Of a stretch of 64,000 bases of DNA, positions 1 through 14,900 are shown piece after piece. Numbering within the stretch: position 1 is the first letter of the stretch; each line of letters starts with the position of its first letter. Made by a program: the position numbers and the translations under genes. Source of the DNA: Kappaphycus alvarezii (lineage: Eukaryota > Rhodophyta > Florideophyceae > Gigartinales > Solieriaceae). Below the pieces are notes generated by a model. The model worked only from the letters and a program-made list of their open reading frames with translations. It searched no databases and was not told the origin of the DNA. The stretch is from contig NADL03000513.1 of assembly GCA_002205965.3 (NCBI GenBank), positions 806,001 to 870,000 of the forward strand, read 5' to 3'.

Positions 1-2288
1 CGAAGGAAATTATGGTTATTTTCGCTTTTTCCTTGCGCGAGCCTCGTTGGGGATCTTGAGTGGATCGAAGCTTTCCGATCTGTCACAGAAGGCGAGAATA
101 GGGTTAAAGAGGGTTATGTTGCAGTTGTTTGTTCCATTGGCAGCTCTAGTCGACCTGATGTCCTGTCTTGTCAAAAAAAATTCGCACATGCAAATTATAC
201 AGCATGAAGCCGTGGAGAAGGTGCCTTGGCTCGGAGATGCTAGGGCCGCCGATAAATCGTTGTATTCGTTGTTTTTCCTTCTAGCATACCCACGCAGCCG
301 CCCCCTTCACTGCTCAGACCTCCACAGCCACCGCAGTATTTAATGTCCATTAGGCGGCCATGCTCAGGCGACAATATCTTTCTTTTAAAACGCCATCAAT
401 TGATTTAAAATGTAATAGAATGACGTAACTTGTCGAGTATACACTAGAATAAAGAAGAGGAAAATATAAATTTCGACAATGTAAAAAAAAAGAGTAAAAC
501 GTCGCCATAATATTACATTGATGCCTATGCGGTTCTAACTAGCAGTAAATGTAGAGAAAATGTCTTTCAGTGAGCAGAAGTGGGAGCTAGGATCAACTTT
601 GAAGATAACCTAAGGTACTTATTGCTCCTGAAATCGAGATAAGAAGGAGATACATGTTTTTGGATTAACTTACCTTCTGTTCCGCTCTTTCCTTGTAATA
701 AGGCATCAGAAGTTGCAAGATTTACTGCCTTTTAGTAATACCAAGAAATATTGACTTCTAAGTAATTTAATTTTGGGCTGAAAGGTACAAAGTGTGGATA
801 ATATAAAGAAAACCGTTACTTTCTTGATCTTTCCTGAAGCGTTATATTTATCGTACCAGCGTGATATCTATCACATGAAACTCCTTGATGAGGTATTTTA
901 TACGACAAAAGCGGCCCTTGCTAGCTGAAACAATTTGTAAGTATGTCATGTGGAGTTTTTTCGGTATTATTTTGAAACATTTTTATTGGAAGTTTTTCAA
1001 AAGAATACTGGGTCACTGGAATGAATCATCATCTTTATGTCAATCCAATGTAAAATCACACTGATCGGGTAGTTTAGTTAGCCAAAATTGATCAAGAATC
1101 AATGAACTGTTCCTTAAATGTACAATAGCTCACCAATAGCGTCACATTGTGCTTTCAAGTGCTCGGTTTGATTATGGAGTCATTAAGGTACTATGAAATA
1201 GTCTAATTCTGCGCTATTGTAAGTCATCCCAGAAGTATGGACCATTTTACTCTGCTGTTTTATGATATGAATTTTGTTATAAATACTGTCATCAACGCCC
1301 CTTTTGAATATTCTTGGACACTAGCAATTAAAATTCAGCATTTTGACTCTGTCTTTTTTGGGAAAATAAGAAATATTTAAACTCCGGTAAAACTATGGTC
1401 AACCACGTTGGCCGTATCTTTATGATACAAAACTATTTCTTTCTTATTAGTTTTGATTTTTTCGCGAAAATTACCGTACATCTCATGCAGAAAGTCTTCG
1501 ATTGTATGGACTTCAATAAACCAACTTTCCCTTGCTCTCTCTATTCCCCACATTTTATTGATCATGGATTACTGTCAATAGAATCAATAAACCCAATGCC
1601 GTTTTTTGGTCATCTATTCCGACGGAGTACAAAAATTATCATTTTTTCTACGCTCCAATTGCTGTAAAGGTGTTGAACTAAGACCAAACACGACGAAATT
1701 AAGGACTTGCGGCCAACGTTTTAGTCAATGAAAATTTTTGATATGTGCATTATTCATTCTTCCCGCAGTTAACCCAAAATGAAAAATAGTGTCAACTAAT
1801 GAAGTTTATTAAGGAACCGGAAAATCATAATTGGTACGATGTAATGATTACAAAGTGGCTATTTTTCATTATAAAAGGTCGATGCTTTAAAAGGTACCCA
1901 AGTAATTAATTGCAGTTAATAACAATATGCATCTTGATATATTGTAGGAAGTTAAATATTTTGGCATCTTCATTGGAACAAGAAACCAAAAAATATAGCC
2001 AGATATATCATCACGTAAGGCAACAGAATATTTTCCAACCAAGACTCATGTAACTATGTACAAAAAATCTAATTTTAGCAATATATTTAGGGTTTAGTGT
2101 GTAATTAAAGCACTAAACTATGTTCTTACAACAACTAGACTCAGTTATCAATTTTTTAAACACAAAAGCGAGAAATCTTTGCTTTCACTATCCAATTATA
2201 CGTAACGTATGCAAATTTTCGGTGCTTTTCTATCTCGTTGAGTTAACAAATACAGATGGAGGAAAGGACTAGGAAGGATTCTTGCGCT
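1..2288. repeat. Long direct repeat X, copy 1 (left edge cut by window)
   Basis: This stretch recurs at 3657-5944 with a constant offset of 3656. Reading the two side by side I saw only two base differences (368 g/t and 1122 a/g). The sequence is AT-rich and its ORFs are short and low-complexity, so I call no gene. Identity ends sharply after ...cttgcgct at 2288. The left boundary cannot be seen because the window begins inside the repeat. It could be a long LTR or a truncated segmental tandem duplication; the visible right end does not carry an obvious LTR terminus. Confidence 0.9.
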
Positions 2289-2375
2289 AAGGAAAATAAT
2301 TTTTTCTAAAAAAACTATCCTTAAACTTTGCCCTCATATGAGGACAATGATCCTTTAAACAATAGACAAAGCCAT
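2289..2375. repeat. Palindrome-bearing DNA-transposon end, related to 41985-42070
   Basis: The start of the spacer between the X repeats resembles the right end of the MITE-like element near 42.0 kb. Both have an AT-rich lead (aaaataat..tttttt), then ccctcatatgagg or ccctcatgtgagg, then acaatgatcct or acagtggtcct. Part of an old DNA transposon therefore probably lies exactly at the X boundary. Family unknown. Confidence 0.4.
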
Positions 2376-2689
2376 TGTCATCAATTGATTGCATTTCGGT
2401 ATTCAAGTGATGACATGTGTATTTGTGCAACTTTCTCAATAATTACGCTGTAGTTTACTTTCAAAAATCTGTCAGGCCCCTTTCTCGGCTCTCCGAGCTT
2501 TCAATGAAGAAAACGATGCACTCACCAACCATTAGAATGTAGGGTATGGAGCGTTCGTGGGGACTATAGATTATATCCGCCGCACCGTCTGCGGTACATC
2601 TGTGACGTACCGTCTATTGGCCTCTATGTAGGCAGCTGGAGTAGTCATGTGCTATGGTCACGTACCTTTCCTCCCGGTCGAACCGCTTT

Positions 2690-3355
2690 ACAACAAGAAT
2701 CACCACTCTTTCAGTGCCCGGGCCAAGGCTCCGAAATTCTTGGAATCCATATCGGCAACTTGAGTTAACAGGAGCCTTCATGAAGTACAAGATTGAGGCC
2801 TGTACCCGCACCCTCTCTATCCTTCACAACGTGCACGACCACCACGCCCTCTTTCACATGCTCAGGATAAGTATATCAGCATGTCTATGTACACATGCCT
2901 TCAAGCTCTCCGACCCCCGCCACGCCATTATCGCCATGGATGCCTTCGATGCTCTTTATAATTATTGGTACCAGGCGCTGTCTGTGATCGCTCTCACCAA
3001 CGACACTTAGAATAAGACATGCATCCCCTGTCAGAAGGGAGGCCACGGCTTCTCACTCATCCTCCTGTCACTCCACGAAGACGCAGATGAAAGCATTATT
3101 GACGCTGCACAGACCCCCGAGCGGTCAGCATTGTACACGGTACTCGACTAATTCGGACTAATTCAGGTCCGGTTCGGCGGGGAAATGTCCTCCCTGGTGG
3201 CAAAAGCCCGGTCTTTACTTGCACCAGTCCTGAAAACTGCCCCGCGCAATTCTCCATGGCTCAAAGGCAGCCTATTAGGCCTTGACTATCTAGCTGCTTC
3301 AATTATCAAAACAAAACCTCGGAGGAAACCTGTGGGGTTCCCTTGCTGTAATGGA
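2690..3355 (+). pseudogene. Relic of LINE reverse transcriptase, thumb region
   Basis: A degenerate coding relic. At 2733-2758 a frame reads EILGIHIGNL, matching the LG-x-PIG motif just after the RT catalytic core in non-LTR elements of this window (compare VLGSPIGSD near 47.1 kb). The longest open piece (2654-3010) continues with an LR-rich helical stretch, FHMLRISISACLC..KLSDP, equivalent to LHLLRTRFG..YLLRVVP in the better copy at 33.6-34.8 kb. Beyond its TAG, KGGHGF matches the GGLGL step of the family. Frameshifts and stops make it non-functional. The catalytic core and endonuclease are absent. The call rests on motif order, not on long similarity. Confidence 0.45.
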
Positions 3356-3656
3356 TGAGCTGCCTGAAACTCTGCCAGAATATATGGTAGTTTACATTTA
3401 CGTGTAATACTGCGGCAGCCTCAGATAGATATTAACAGTACCATACAGTAGAGGGGGGACAAGCAAGCAAACAGGCCGCATTGGAGGATGTTTTCAACGC
3501 ATTTCGTAGCTGTGAAATAATAAACTGCACCTTCAAACCCCGTTTCATGACTCGAAAGCTCTGAAAAGTTGTTTTAAGACGAAGCATGCAGTCGGATAGT
3601 ATCGTCTGAGCGTTGATATGGGGACAGGAACTATCCTAATTATTCTCTCAAGATTC

Positions 3657-5944
3657 CGAAGGAAATTATGGTTATTTTCGCTTTTTCCTTGCGCGAGCCT
3701 CGTTGGGGATCTTGAGTGGATCGAAGCTTTCCGATCTGTCACAGAAGGCGAGAATAGGGTTAAAGAGGGTTATGTTGCAGTTGTTTGTTCCATTGGCAGC
3801 TCTAGTCGACCTGATGTCCTGTCTTGTCAAAAAAAATTCGCACATGCAAATTATACAGCATGAAGCCGTGGAGAAGGTGCCTTGGCTCGGAGATGCTAGG
3901 GCCGCCGATAAATCGTTGTATTCGTTGTTTTTCCTTCTAGCATACCCACGCAGCCGCCCCCTTCACTGCTCAGACCTCCACAGCCACCGCAGTATTTAAT
4001 GTCCATTAGGCGGCCATGCTCAGTCGACAATATCTTTCTTTTAAAACGCCATCAATTGATTTAAAATGTAATAGAATGACGTAACTTGTCGAGTATACAC
4101 TAGAATAAAGAAGAGGAAAATATAAATTTCGACAATGTAAAAAAAAAGAGTAAAACGTCGCCATAATATTACATTGATGCCTATGCGGTTCTAACTAGCA
4201 GTAAATGTAGAGAAAATGTCTTTCAGTGAGCAGAAGTGGGAGCTAGGATCAACTTTGAAGATAACCTAAGGTACTTATTGCTCCTGAAATCGAGATAAGA
4301 AGGAGATACATGTTTTTGGATTAACTTACCTTCTGTTCCGCTCTTTCCTTGTAATAAGGCATCAGAAGTTGCAAGATTTACTGCCTTTTAGTAATACCAA
4401 GAAATATTGACTTCTAAGTAATTTAATTTTGGGCTGAAAGGTACAAAGTGTGGATAATATAAAGAAAACCGTTACTTTCTTGATCTTTCCTGAAGCGTTA
4501 TATTTATCGTACCAGCGTGATATCTATCACATGAAACTCCTTGATGAGGTATTTTATACGACAAAAGCGGCCCTTGCTAGCTGAAACAATTTGTAAGTAT
4601 GTCATGTGGAGTTTTTTCGGTATTATTTTGAAACATTTTTATTGGAAGTTTTTCAAAAGAATACTGGGTCACTGGAATGAATCATCATCTTTATGTCAAT
4701 CCAATGTAAAATCACACTGATCGGGTAGTTTAGTTAGCCAAAATTGATCAAGAATCAATGAACTGTTCCTTAAATGTGCAATAGCTCACCAATAGCGTCA
4801 CATTGTGCTTTCAAGTGCTCGGTTTGATTATGGAGTCATTAAGGTACTATGAAATAGTCTAATTCTGCGCTATTGTAAGTCATCCCAGAAGTATGGACCA
4901 TTTTACTCTGCTGTTTTATGATATGAATTTTGTTATAAATACTGTCATCAACGCCCCTTTTGAATATTCTTGGACACTAGCAATTAAAATTCAGCATTTT
5001 GACTCTGTCTTTTTTGGGAAAATAAGAAATATTTAAACTCCGGTAAAACTATGGTCAACCACGTTGGCCGTATCTTTATGATACAAAACTATTTCTTTCT
5101 TATTAGTTTTGATTTTTTCGCGAAAATTACCGTACATCTCATGCAGAAAGTCTTCGATTGTATGGACTTCAATAAACCAACTTTCCCTTGCTCTCTCTAT
5201 TCCCCACATTTTATTGATCATGGATTACTGTCAATAGAATCAATAAACCCAATGCCGTTTTTTGGTCATCTATTCCGACGGAGTACAAAAATTATCATTT
5301 TTTCTACGCTCCAATTGCTGTAAAGGTGTTGAACTAAGACCAAACACGACGAAATTAAGGACTTGCGGCCAACGTTTTAGTCAATGAAAATTTTTGATAT
5401 GTGCATTATTCATTCTTCCCGCAGTTAACCCAAAATGAAAAATAGTGTCAACTAATGAAGTTTATTAAGGAACCGGAAAATCATAATTGGTACGATGTAA
5501 TGATTACAAAGTGGCTATTTTTCATTATAAAAGGTCGATGCTTTAAAAGGTACCCAAGTAATTAATTGCAGTTAATAACAATATGCATCTTGATATATTG
5601 TAGGAAGTTAAATATTTTGGCATCTTCATTGGAACAAGAAACCAAAAAATATAGCCAGATATATCATCACGTAAGGCAACAGAATATTTTCCAACCAAGA
5701 CTCATGTAACTATGTACAAAAAATCTAATTTTAGCAATATATTTAGGGTTTAGTGTGTAATTAAAGCACTAAACTATGTTCTTACAACAACTAGACTCAG
5801 TTATCAATTTTTTAAACACAAAAGCGAGAAATCTTTGCTTTCACTATCCAATTATACGTAACGTATGCAAATTTTCGGTGCTTTTCTATCTCGTTGAGTT
5901 AACAAATACAGATGGAGGAAAGGACTAGGAAGGATTCTTGCGCT
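3657..5944. repeat. Long direct repeat X, copy 2
   Basis: Second copy of repeat X, nearly identical to 1-2288. Its left junction with the spacer is at ..ctcaagattc|cgaagg, and its right end at 5944 runs into unrelated AT-rich sequence (ttaggatctgg..). The high identity implies a recent event, recent conversion, or an assembly artefact. ORFs shared by both copies are duplicates of non-coding sequence, not independent evidence for genes. Confidence 0.9.
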
Positions 5945-8900
5945 TTAGGATCTGGTTATTTATCTTGCTTTAAGCTATGTACAAGTAAATATATTGAAAA
6001 ATGACTGAGTTTCCCAGCCTAAGGGACACTTCATATCGAAGGCCCTTGGGAGAGATTACATACTGAATTAATTGTATAAAGCGTGACATCAGCCTTGTTT
6101 GATACCTTCAACATTGCACAAAGCAGAAAATATTTGATATTTTGGACATAAGAATGTAGTCATCGACCTGGGTTCTGATCGCTGTAAAATAGATGCCTTG
6201 GGGTCTATAACTAAGTTGAAGTTATTAAATTAAAAAATGTAACGTAGTTGCGGCTTTCAAATTGCTCGGAAGAGTCTCCCAGTAATCAATATTCACTTAC
6301 AGGTCATATTACTAAAGAAAAAGTGGTGAAAGTATATAAGATACAGTCGCGGAGAAGTAAATACCCCAGAGAAGTGCTATCGGCATATCTTCACTGAAAA
6401 AGCAGTTCGAGAACGAGAGGCGTTTGCCGAGCATAGATTCAACTGGGGCAACATATATTTTTACGTATCTTATTTTAGATACGGTTGAATAAAATATTTC
6501 CTTAACCTTCCTCAAATACTTCAAAACTTCTATATGTTGATTTTAATTACCTTCATAATGGTGAATAATGATATTAGCTAACCGACATGAATTGAGTAAC
6601 ACATTTTCATAATCTCGGGGAGGAGTGGTTAAAATCGCTAAAATTGATTCCATTGTAATTTGAGAAATATTGAGAGGAAAGACTATGAATGCCGTCGATT
6701 ATAATGAAAGAGCAGAAAATTTTCTCTCCAGGTCAAAGAAACACTTCGAAAATGGACGTCTCAGTGACGATTTGTTTTGAGGTCGATGTTGAGATTTTTT
6801 TTTCTGCGATTTATAGATTTTTCTATTTTTATTGTGCCGTTCTGTATTCCAGTCGTTAATCCTCTAAAGTATAAGAAAAGAGTAGCGTGGGGGAGGAATA
6901 GGAGCAGGCAGGCTCCGCTTGGCCCGAAAAAAACAAAAAGTTCGAAAACAAGCATTATATAGTGAGGACATAGAGAATGGAAATGTGTGAGAAAAGGAGA
7001 AACTTTTGGAATGGGGAGGAGATCGGGCGTAAATGTGAAGAACTAGGACTCGACGAAAATTTCACAGAGAATGGGAATAGTACCTTGTGAGTAGAGTCAA
7101 GTAAAATGCAGTGATAATCTTGGAGTACCATGCATGAAATTATTAAGGTTTTTCTGCAGCCTATGAAGAAAAGGAATCTCTGAAAGCTATAAAATACATA
7201 TAAGGGAATAATTTGTCGTTAAATAGATTAAAAAATGTCGAGAGCACATTAAGTCCATTCAATTGGAGGATGATGCTATACGAACATTAATGGCATGGAA
7301 AGTGGTTTGTGCAGTAAATGTAATGACTTAAGTTTCATTTTAGACGCATAATACAGCAAAAAAGGCAAAAAGTATAATCTTTGATTCAAGGAAGAATAGA
7401 GCTGCTTTCCGAGAAAATGTTTCGTTCTTGAAACTTAGGGATTCCGTAAAGTATATAAGAAGAAAAATCAAGCGTTATATATACTTATCTTTCAGTGCGG
7501 CTAGATTGAGAAATGAGAAAATATATAATGGAAACAGCAAAAATGTGGAGAAATATAGGAAGGGTATAATAAAAGAGAGAAAATTAAAATAAAAAGAACT
7601 GTAATAGGTCAAGTACACGTGATTTTTTTGTATCTGAGAAATAAGGACTTGAAACAAATGTAAAGTTGATTGTAGGTCGAGACTTGAATGACAGAAAAAA
7701 TCGATTGATGGAATCAAAGGAGGTTCAAAATAGTGTAAAAGTTTTTTGAAAGCATTTTTGACTATGTGTTGTAAATTGGGAAAATATATAGTTCTATTGT
7801 CGGTTTTTTTGAAAAAACAAATCAGAAAAGAGTAAAATATGAGTCACTTGGCTCCGAGTTACTTGAATCGCTTTTGCAGCTTTAAATAAAAATCCAGAAA
7901 AACTTTTAAGGTTATAAAGTTTCAAAAGACGGAGAATATTGAAGAGCTGGTCTTATTAGAATCTTTAAATAAATTAGTTGAAGAAAGATGGAAAATAAAA
8001 TTTCCAAAAACTTTCCTTGGTTACTAAATTACAATCAAATAATTTTATTTTCTTCTTTGTAAGTTATAAAAAACTCTACCATAAGATATGACCATATAGG
8101 TTAAGCAGGGCAATTTCGAGATTAGAAGGCGCTTTTGGAAGATCAAACTGCCAGTTGGCTATTTACAAGACTGACAGTTGACTTTAAATGGTCTAAGTAT
8201 AAGTGTTTACATGTATTTTGCACATTTAGGGCACAATTGGAAACATTTTCAGCAAAAAAACCATTTCGAATAAATTTTGAATAATTGGTTCTACTGAAGA
8301 TCTTGGTGAGGCTCACTTTGGAACAGATATTTTTGTCTGTAAAAGTTCTTTTTTTCGTATCCAAAAAGCGTGGATTGAAGTTTTACGAAAATGATTGGAA
8401 TTGTAGCTGCTCTGCGGTCAATTAATTTAGAAAATATTTCGAAGTTAATCCTACTTCATAGTTTAATCAAGGGGAACTTATTAGCAAAAGGCAGTGGCGA
8501 ATAAAAATACTGAACTAATTCTTATTTCATGAACTATCAATTCACGTCGCTTTAATTACGCTTTAATTACTGTAATATATAGTCATCGAATTGTCTTACA
8601 TCAATCAAAAGCGTTATAGGAAATCAATTCTCGACAGCGCAAAGAGATATATGGCTTCTGATTGGGTTTAAAGACTTTATAGAATTAACGGATAAAGAAA
8701 TTTTTATTGTTTCATTGCTTCGAATGATGATTTATTGGTCTCGAAAGGGCATTAAAACAACCTTCTTTATTTCTCATTGAAAACGTCTTATTTGATTTGA
8801 TCACCGAAATGATACAATTGCACCTGGGATCCATATTTTCTAGAACATGTCATTATTAATATATCCTTGTTGTATTGCAGCTTATATTTACCACTCGTAT

Positions 8901-11900
8901 TTTTTTCTTCATATCATATTTTGATATGTTAAATATTTTATGAACTTTTACACTATATTGTACCATAATTTACATTCTTAAAACACCAAATTGTCCTAGA
9001 GATTTAAGATGGAGAATTATTTGCAACTCTAATTTTCAGAAATGCAGAATAAAAGATTTTCAACTACATTAACTAGAATTGAAATGAAATCATCATTTAT
9101 TCAAATATTTCTTCAACATGTGGATCAAGATTTTTTTTGGAACTTCTAACTCACCATATAGGCAATCTTGATATGAACGGAAAGATAAATATGAAATTGT
9201 TTCATAACGTTAAGGTCTCATCTATTATAGAAATTCGGGGTTTCTTCTCATATTAAAATGACCTTAAATCCGTTGTTGATAAGTGGACCCACCTATAAGT
9301 AAAGCAAAACGTTGATATCAATTTACTTTGAACGTATTATGAACTTCTTTTCCACATTTGTTTAATATTTGTCAATCATTATGGTATATATAGTTCATTT
9401 AAGGATACTAATAGGTTATTATGTTGCTGAAGGGACATCACGATCAAGGGGCGGCTGCTATTGCATGACTCTCGGCCGTTCGGACAGGAATTAAATTCTG
9501 GTATATCAACAGCCGTGCTGAAGCTGCCACAGAGCATTTGCCACAATTCGGCCGTGTTGAGGCAGGTTGAACGTTAATATCAAGTTATTGCACTCCAACT
9601 GTCCTAGATGGATACAAGCAGAGCCTGGGTGCTACCATGCAAGCAATCGCCTACAAGAAGGAGAATCTCACTGACAGTAACCCACCTTTTAAAGTCATTA
9701 AATCAGTCTCTCTCAGCTTAGAAACAGTAAGCCGCGGGTCCCAGCAGAGTGGTGGTCCGGTATTCACGCTACCTTTGTTGTCATTGTTACTGTTCCCCGC
9801 AATGTTTAACTTCGACATTTCCCACCAACTCCTACTTTCTGTTCCCCTTGTTCAGCTTTAGATCAGTCCGACATCACATTACAATAATTATGGTCATAAA
9901 AATATAGAAATCCAGCAACTCAAGGTCCTCTTCATCCAGATTCTTGGAACATAACCAATGGTTAGCTACCAAAAATAAATTTATCCTACACAAAAATCAA
10001 GTCAAAGAAAATATCTCTACTAGCGTAGCTACAGCAAATACCTCTATGAAAATATTACTGCCAGTATTTTTTAATTTACATTCCATTCGTCATTCTAACG
10101 GTCTAAAAATCATTCTGCCGCGATTTTTTTGTTCTACATGTTCGGAAATATATATTTGCAATTTACTAATCATGCAACCCCACAATGCAATTTTTTGCAA
10201 TTTTACATGGTAAATTCAAACAGTTTTGATTTTTCTACACTTTAACGCGCCGTTGCTAACTTAGAAGCTAAGAAGCCGGTCTTTTTTCTATATGCTCTCA
10301 TCCTAGAACTTCTTAAATTATTGAATGACTTTTTGAGAGCCGAAGACTACTTTGAAATGCATACTGGGATAAAAAGTACCATAATTTGGGTATTTGATGT
10401 ACTTAAAATTGGTCTTAAGAAGATATTATACGCATTACTTGTAGTAGACGTTTATATGACTCAGAAATTTGATTCAGTTCTGAATGACCTAATCATACTA
10501 GTTGAAAGCAATACTTATTCAGAAAAATTTTTACGGGTATCAGGCTCTTTCGAATAAGCAATAGATTCTTTAATTATTAACCTTATGTACGGATAACTGT
10601 TCTCCTTACCTTACATATTTCGAGAATTATCTTCCACCATATTTCATAGAGACAATTTTTCTCTACTTTATTGAATTCTTATACATATGTAGATAAATAT
10701 TATTTATCTCTGATTCTAACAGGATTAATTAATGGAAATATTTACATTACTTTATTGCTCAAGAGGAAATGTTTAAAACTAGTGTAGTTTTTATGTATTT
10801 GAAACAGAAGAAAAAATATTTATTTCTTCATATTCATACACTGTTCTAGTGTGTTTTAATTACATTATTTGATATTTAATCTGCAAAAATACAACTTTTC
10901 ACACAGAGGGTTACAAAAACCAAGAAGTTTTAAATATAAATTTTTAATTGTAATAGGATAAGGAGGAACTTTCAGTAATTACTCACACCGCCACATAATA
11001 TGAAATATACTCATACTAATTTAAAGCCTTTGGGGAGCAAAATAATTCCATTTATGGTTGATGTATCATTTAATGAACTCTTAAATCCGCTTTCACTCGA
11101 ATATTCCCGTAGACAAACACTTTATTCCTAGTCATTGGACTGCATATTAAGTTCCGCTTCTCTTTTTCTGCTCAAATTCTGTTCGTAAATCTATCAGACC
11201 TTCTTTCAAGTTTTATCTTTAAATTCATGCAAAGAGCTCTCGATTTTGTAACATTCTGCATACAGTTAAAGAAAGAAGAATAAATCAACTTCTTCCATAA
11301 ATCATTCTATTATTAATTACCTTCTGTGAGACATTCACTCAACGAGATTTCCAGTATGATAGAACCAATATATCAATACATAACTATGTATTAATTAAGG
11401 TGTTATTATAGTACTGGGGTCTCAGCAAGGTTGTGCGTACTTAACTTCAACACCTAAATTAAATTAATTCCATTGCTAAATTCCTTACACTTAGAAACCT
11501 TCTGAAATTTTTCTTATCGTACTTTTAATACTCCGAGTAAGTAACACATACTGGTAAAAGAAAGATACACTTCAATTGGGATCGAAATAAAGTATCTCCA
11601 GAACTCTTTACTTATATTTCAACGAGTCGAGAAAGTCCTTTCAATAGAAAAGTATGGAAAAACTTGCGCCTAAACCTCACTGAGAGAATAATAAAACTAA
11701 ATTGAGAGGTTATATTCTATATTTCTGGTTTACCAGTCTTCTTTTCTTGAAATAAAAAGCTGTTTATAATTTCCGATTCTTTTCATCAGGTATTGAGGCA
11801 ATTACTCCTCATACCAAATGCAATCCAGAAGAAAATGCCTCTTAATTTTTTTCATTTTCTAATATGGACTTACAGTATATCAAGTAAGATTCCATAAAAG

Positions 11901-14900
11901 TATTTTTAAAATCAAAATAAACTTTAAATTTGTAAAATGATTTCCATTGTGGCCACTCGGCAATATCTGTAATAAGTAAAAGTAAACAGCCTATATTTGT
12001 AGTATTTAGGGGGAATAAGGGCAAGAGATTGAAGTGAAATAACCTTTGCCTCTACTCAATGCAGAAAATTTTGATATGTTTCCTATATAAGTTTTCTGAA
12101 TCTTAATTTGAGCCAAACCAGCAGAAATGTTCTTTCTAAAAGCCCAGAGTGTGTTTGTAAGCAATTTTTATTAAAATTTGTACAAATAAGAGAAAATAAG
12201 TCTTAAAAGTGCTTAATTTGCTTCAAAACTTTCCAAACCCCAACTGTAGAGGTACTGTATCTGTTTTAGATATATTTATTGACTCTTCAGGAGAAATCTG
12301 TGTAAACTTTTAAGCTCTACTTGTGAATTCATCAAGCTCGAAATTTTGAAGAAATTGAATTACAATTCCATCCATCCGGCAGTATTCTGAATTATAAAAA
12401 GCACCGCTGTCGTCCAAAACTAAATTTACAGCGGCTAAGGCACGGAAAGATATAAAAACTAAATCTATTCTATGTATTAAAAGATTAATTCTTAAGTCGA
12501 TGGAAGAAAAGAGGGTGATTTTAATGTTGAATAAATCAGGGTCTCAGAAAACTCTTCATCGCTCCAAAAATTCCAATGTACCATATTTCAATGTAATAAG
12601 TGTTCTCAAAACTTTAGATTCAATATTTTGAAACTATAAACTTTGAATCAAAATAACCACAGGTCTATTCATTTTCTGAATAGGGGCTGGGACTGGTGAC
12701 TCTCTTCGATCCACGCATACTTTCCCAAAATATTAGTTATCCCGAAATATTAGTTATCCCTGGTACTCTAATTCTTAACTTTTAATTGACCACTGATTGA
12801 TAAAAAACTAAAACAACTGAAAAAAATTATTTTCAGCAGTAATTTGAGGAATAAATAACATTGAAATAGCTTTAGCATTCCATTGAAATGGTATGTAAAT
12901 GTTTTTACTTCTCGTGAAAGTTGGAGGCTATAAATGATTCACCAAAAGTTATTTATCCCTGAAAGTATCTTTTCTAACATCTTAAATACATTTTAACTTC
13001 CTTTAAGGCGTTGAATGTATTCAAATTATACAAGCGGATCTAAACTCCATCTAAAACATATCTTTTAAATATAAAAGTTTATCTATTTTTACAGATATTA
13101 TTTTAGCATATTTTCTTGTCCGAAACATTAACTAGTTCACACTAGTCTTAAAAGATGTCTTTTGTGGTAATTTTAAATTATCAAACACGATAAAAATTTT
13201 ACTCTCGGACGTCACAAGAGAATATTTAGCTTCAAGAATCATATATTATTGAAGATTACCATAATTACTTTTAAGTATATAGATCCACGTCTATTGAAAT
13301 GACGCCGTATTCTAAATTAATGCAAATTTTCAATGGTGTAGCACAGTAGAGATGGTGATGGTTTCCGAAAAGGGATTATTCAATTTCAATTTCTAACACT
13401 CAAATCTTCCTGTGGTGGCACATGTTTTAAACGCATAGGTCCATAAATACAAATTAGTTGGTACAAAGAAAAGTTTTGCAATATTTTCAATTTTATTTAA
13501 CTGAACCCTTCATTCTTAGACTATTTTTCGAACTTCGAATCCCTCCAAATAAAACTGAAGTACTTTGTTAGCATTAATTAATAATGTAGTATATCCCAGA
13601 TTCCTGTAAAGAAATTATTTGAATTAAGAAATATTTGACCAATGGAATACTGATGAATGTCACATCAATTGATATTAAAATTTTCCATAACTGACCTACT
13701 TATACTTACTTTCTTTAATAAATACTATGTATAAAGCGATAGTGGTGTAGAGAAGCATATGTAATAGAATGATTTATTCCAACTGTTACTCTGTTTTAAT
13801 CGAAAACCTGCTCAGTCCTCATAAGAGTCTTGTGAAAAAATATTCCATCAGCTATAAGTTCAAAAAACGAATCTAATCAACGCTTTGAACATGTGACTTA
13901 TTTTTCAATATCAGCATTTATATTTTCGGCGGGACAGTAGAGAAAAAATAGGTTAAGTTTGTAATCTGAAACTAGCACTGAGTTAAGGAAGTAACTGAGC
14001 CACATTTTTCATTATTTTCTACCAGTCCTCCGATTTCGCTGAATGCGTCGTTAGCCTAGTTATTTATAACTAAAGATAATCAAATAGAGAATCAATGTAG
14101 TATTATTTGTCGACTTATTGATTTGAATAAGTTGGTCAAACAGTTTTCAAAAATAAACCCACCGGTAGATTAGGAACTCTTTGTGTTGTCTGGGGTAAGG
14201 TCAGAAGGTCCCAAGGACTAACAGAAATTTTCCCCCACCTCAATCGTTTACTAAAAATGATATCACGGCCCCGTAAGAATTCGATACACAAAAAAGCCAC
14301 AAGTAGAGGTATAATCTTCAATAATGAACGGCACATATATGAGTTTATTTCGTAGTAATTGGTACTAGAATCTATTTTAATCCTTGATAAAGTTTTGATA
14401 AGCTTCTTGATGAATTTTTCATTGCTTTAATGGCGCTGCAATTTGAAAATTTCCAGTAACATTAATAAGAGTGTGAAAAGTGCTTAGTATACCATTTTCG
14501 TTGCGTTATCGACACAGAGACGGATTTGTCCTTTTCAATCGTTTACCCATTAACGAAAAAGAATTTTCCTTCTTCACCATTTAATTTTTTCATATTCAAA
14601 AACTACATGAAATTTTTATGGTATCTGGAAAACATACGAAAGTCCTTCCATTGTCTTATATCCTTTTCTGTCAATCGCACATATATTTTTGAAATAATTT
14701 TTAATTTTAAACGTTGCACTTAATATCGCGAATGTGATATACACCATTTTTTCGCCCATCATTTATGTCATTTATATTTGTTTGTAGAATTAATCGTGTT
14801 CAAAAATTCAATATTATCTGGAAGACTCTGTTATCCGTTTCTTACTCGTTCATATTTCTTATTTTGTATCAAGCCATATTTAAAAGGTCTTGAAGGTTTG

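Noticed and set aside
1395..1667. Open frame of 90 codons, repeated at 5051-5323
   Set aside because: It recurs only because repeat X is duplicated; composition is that of AT-rich non-coding DNA and an equal ORF exists on the other strand.
1..3656. Calling repeat X a defined LTR pair
   Set aside because: Left edge is outside the window, the right end lacks a CA terminus, and no primer site, polypurine tract or gag/pol was found between the copies.
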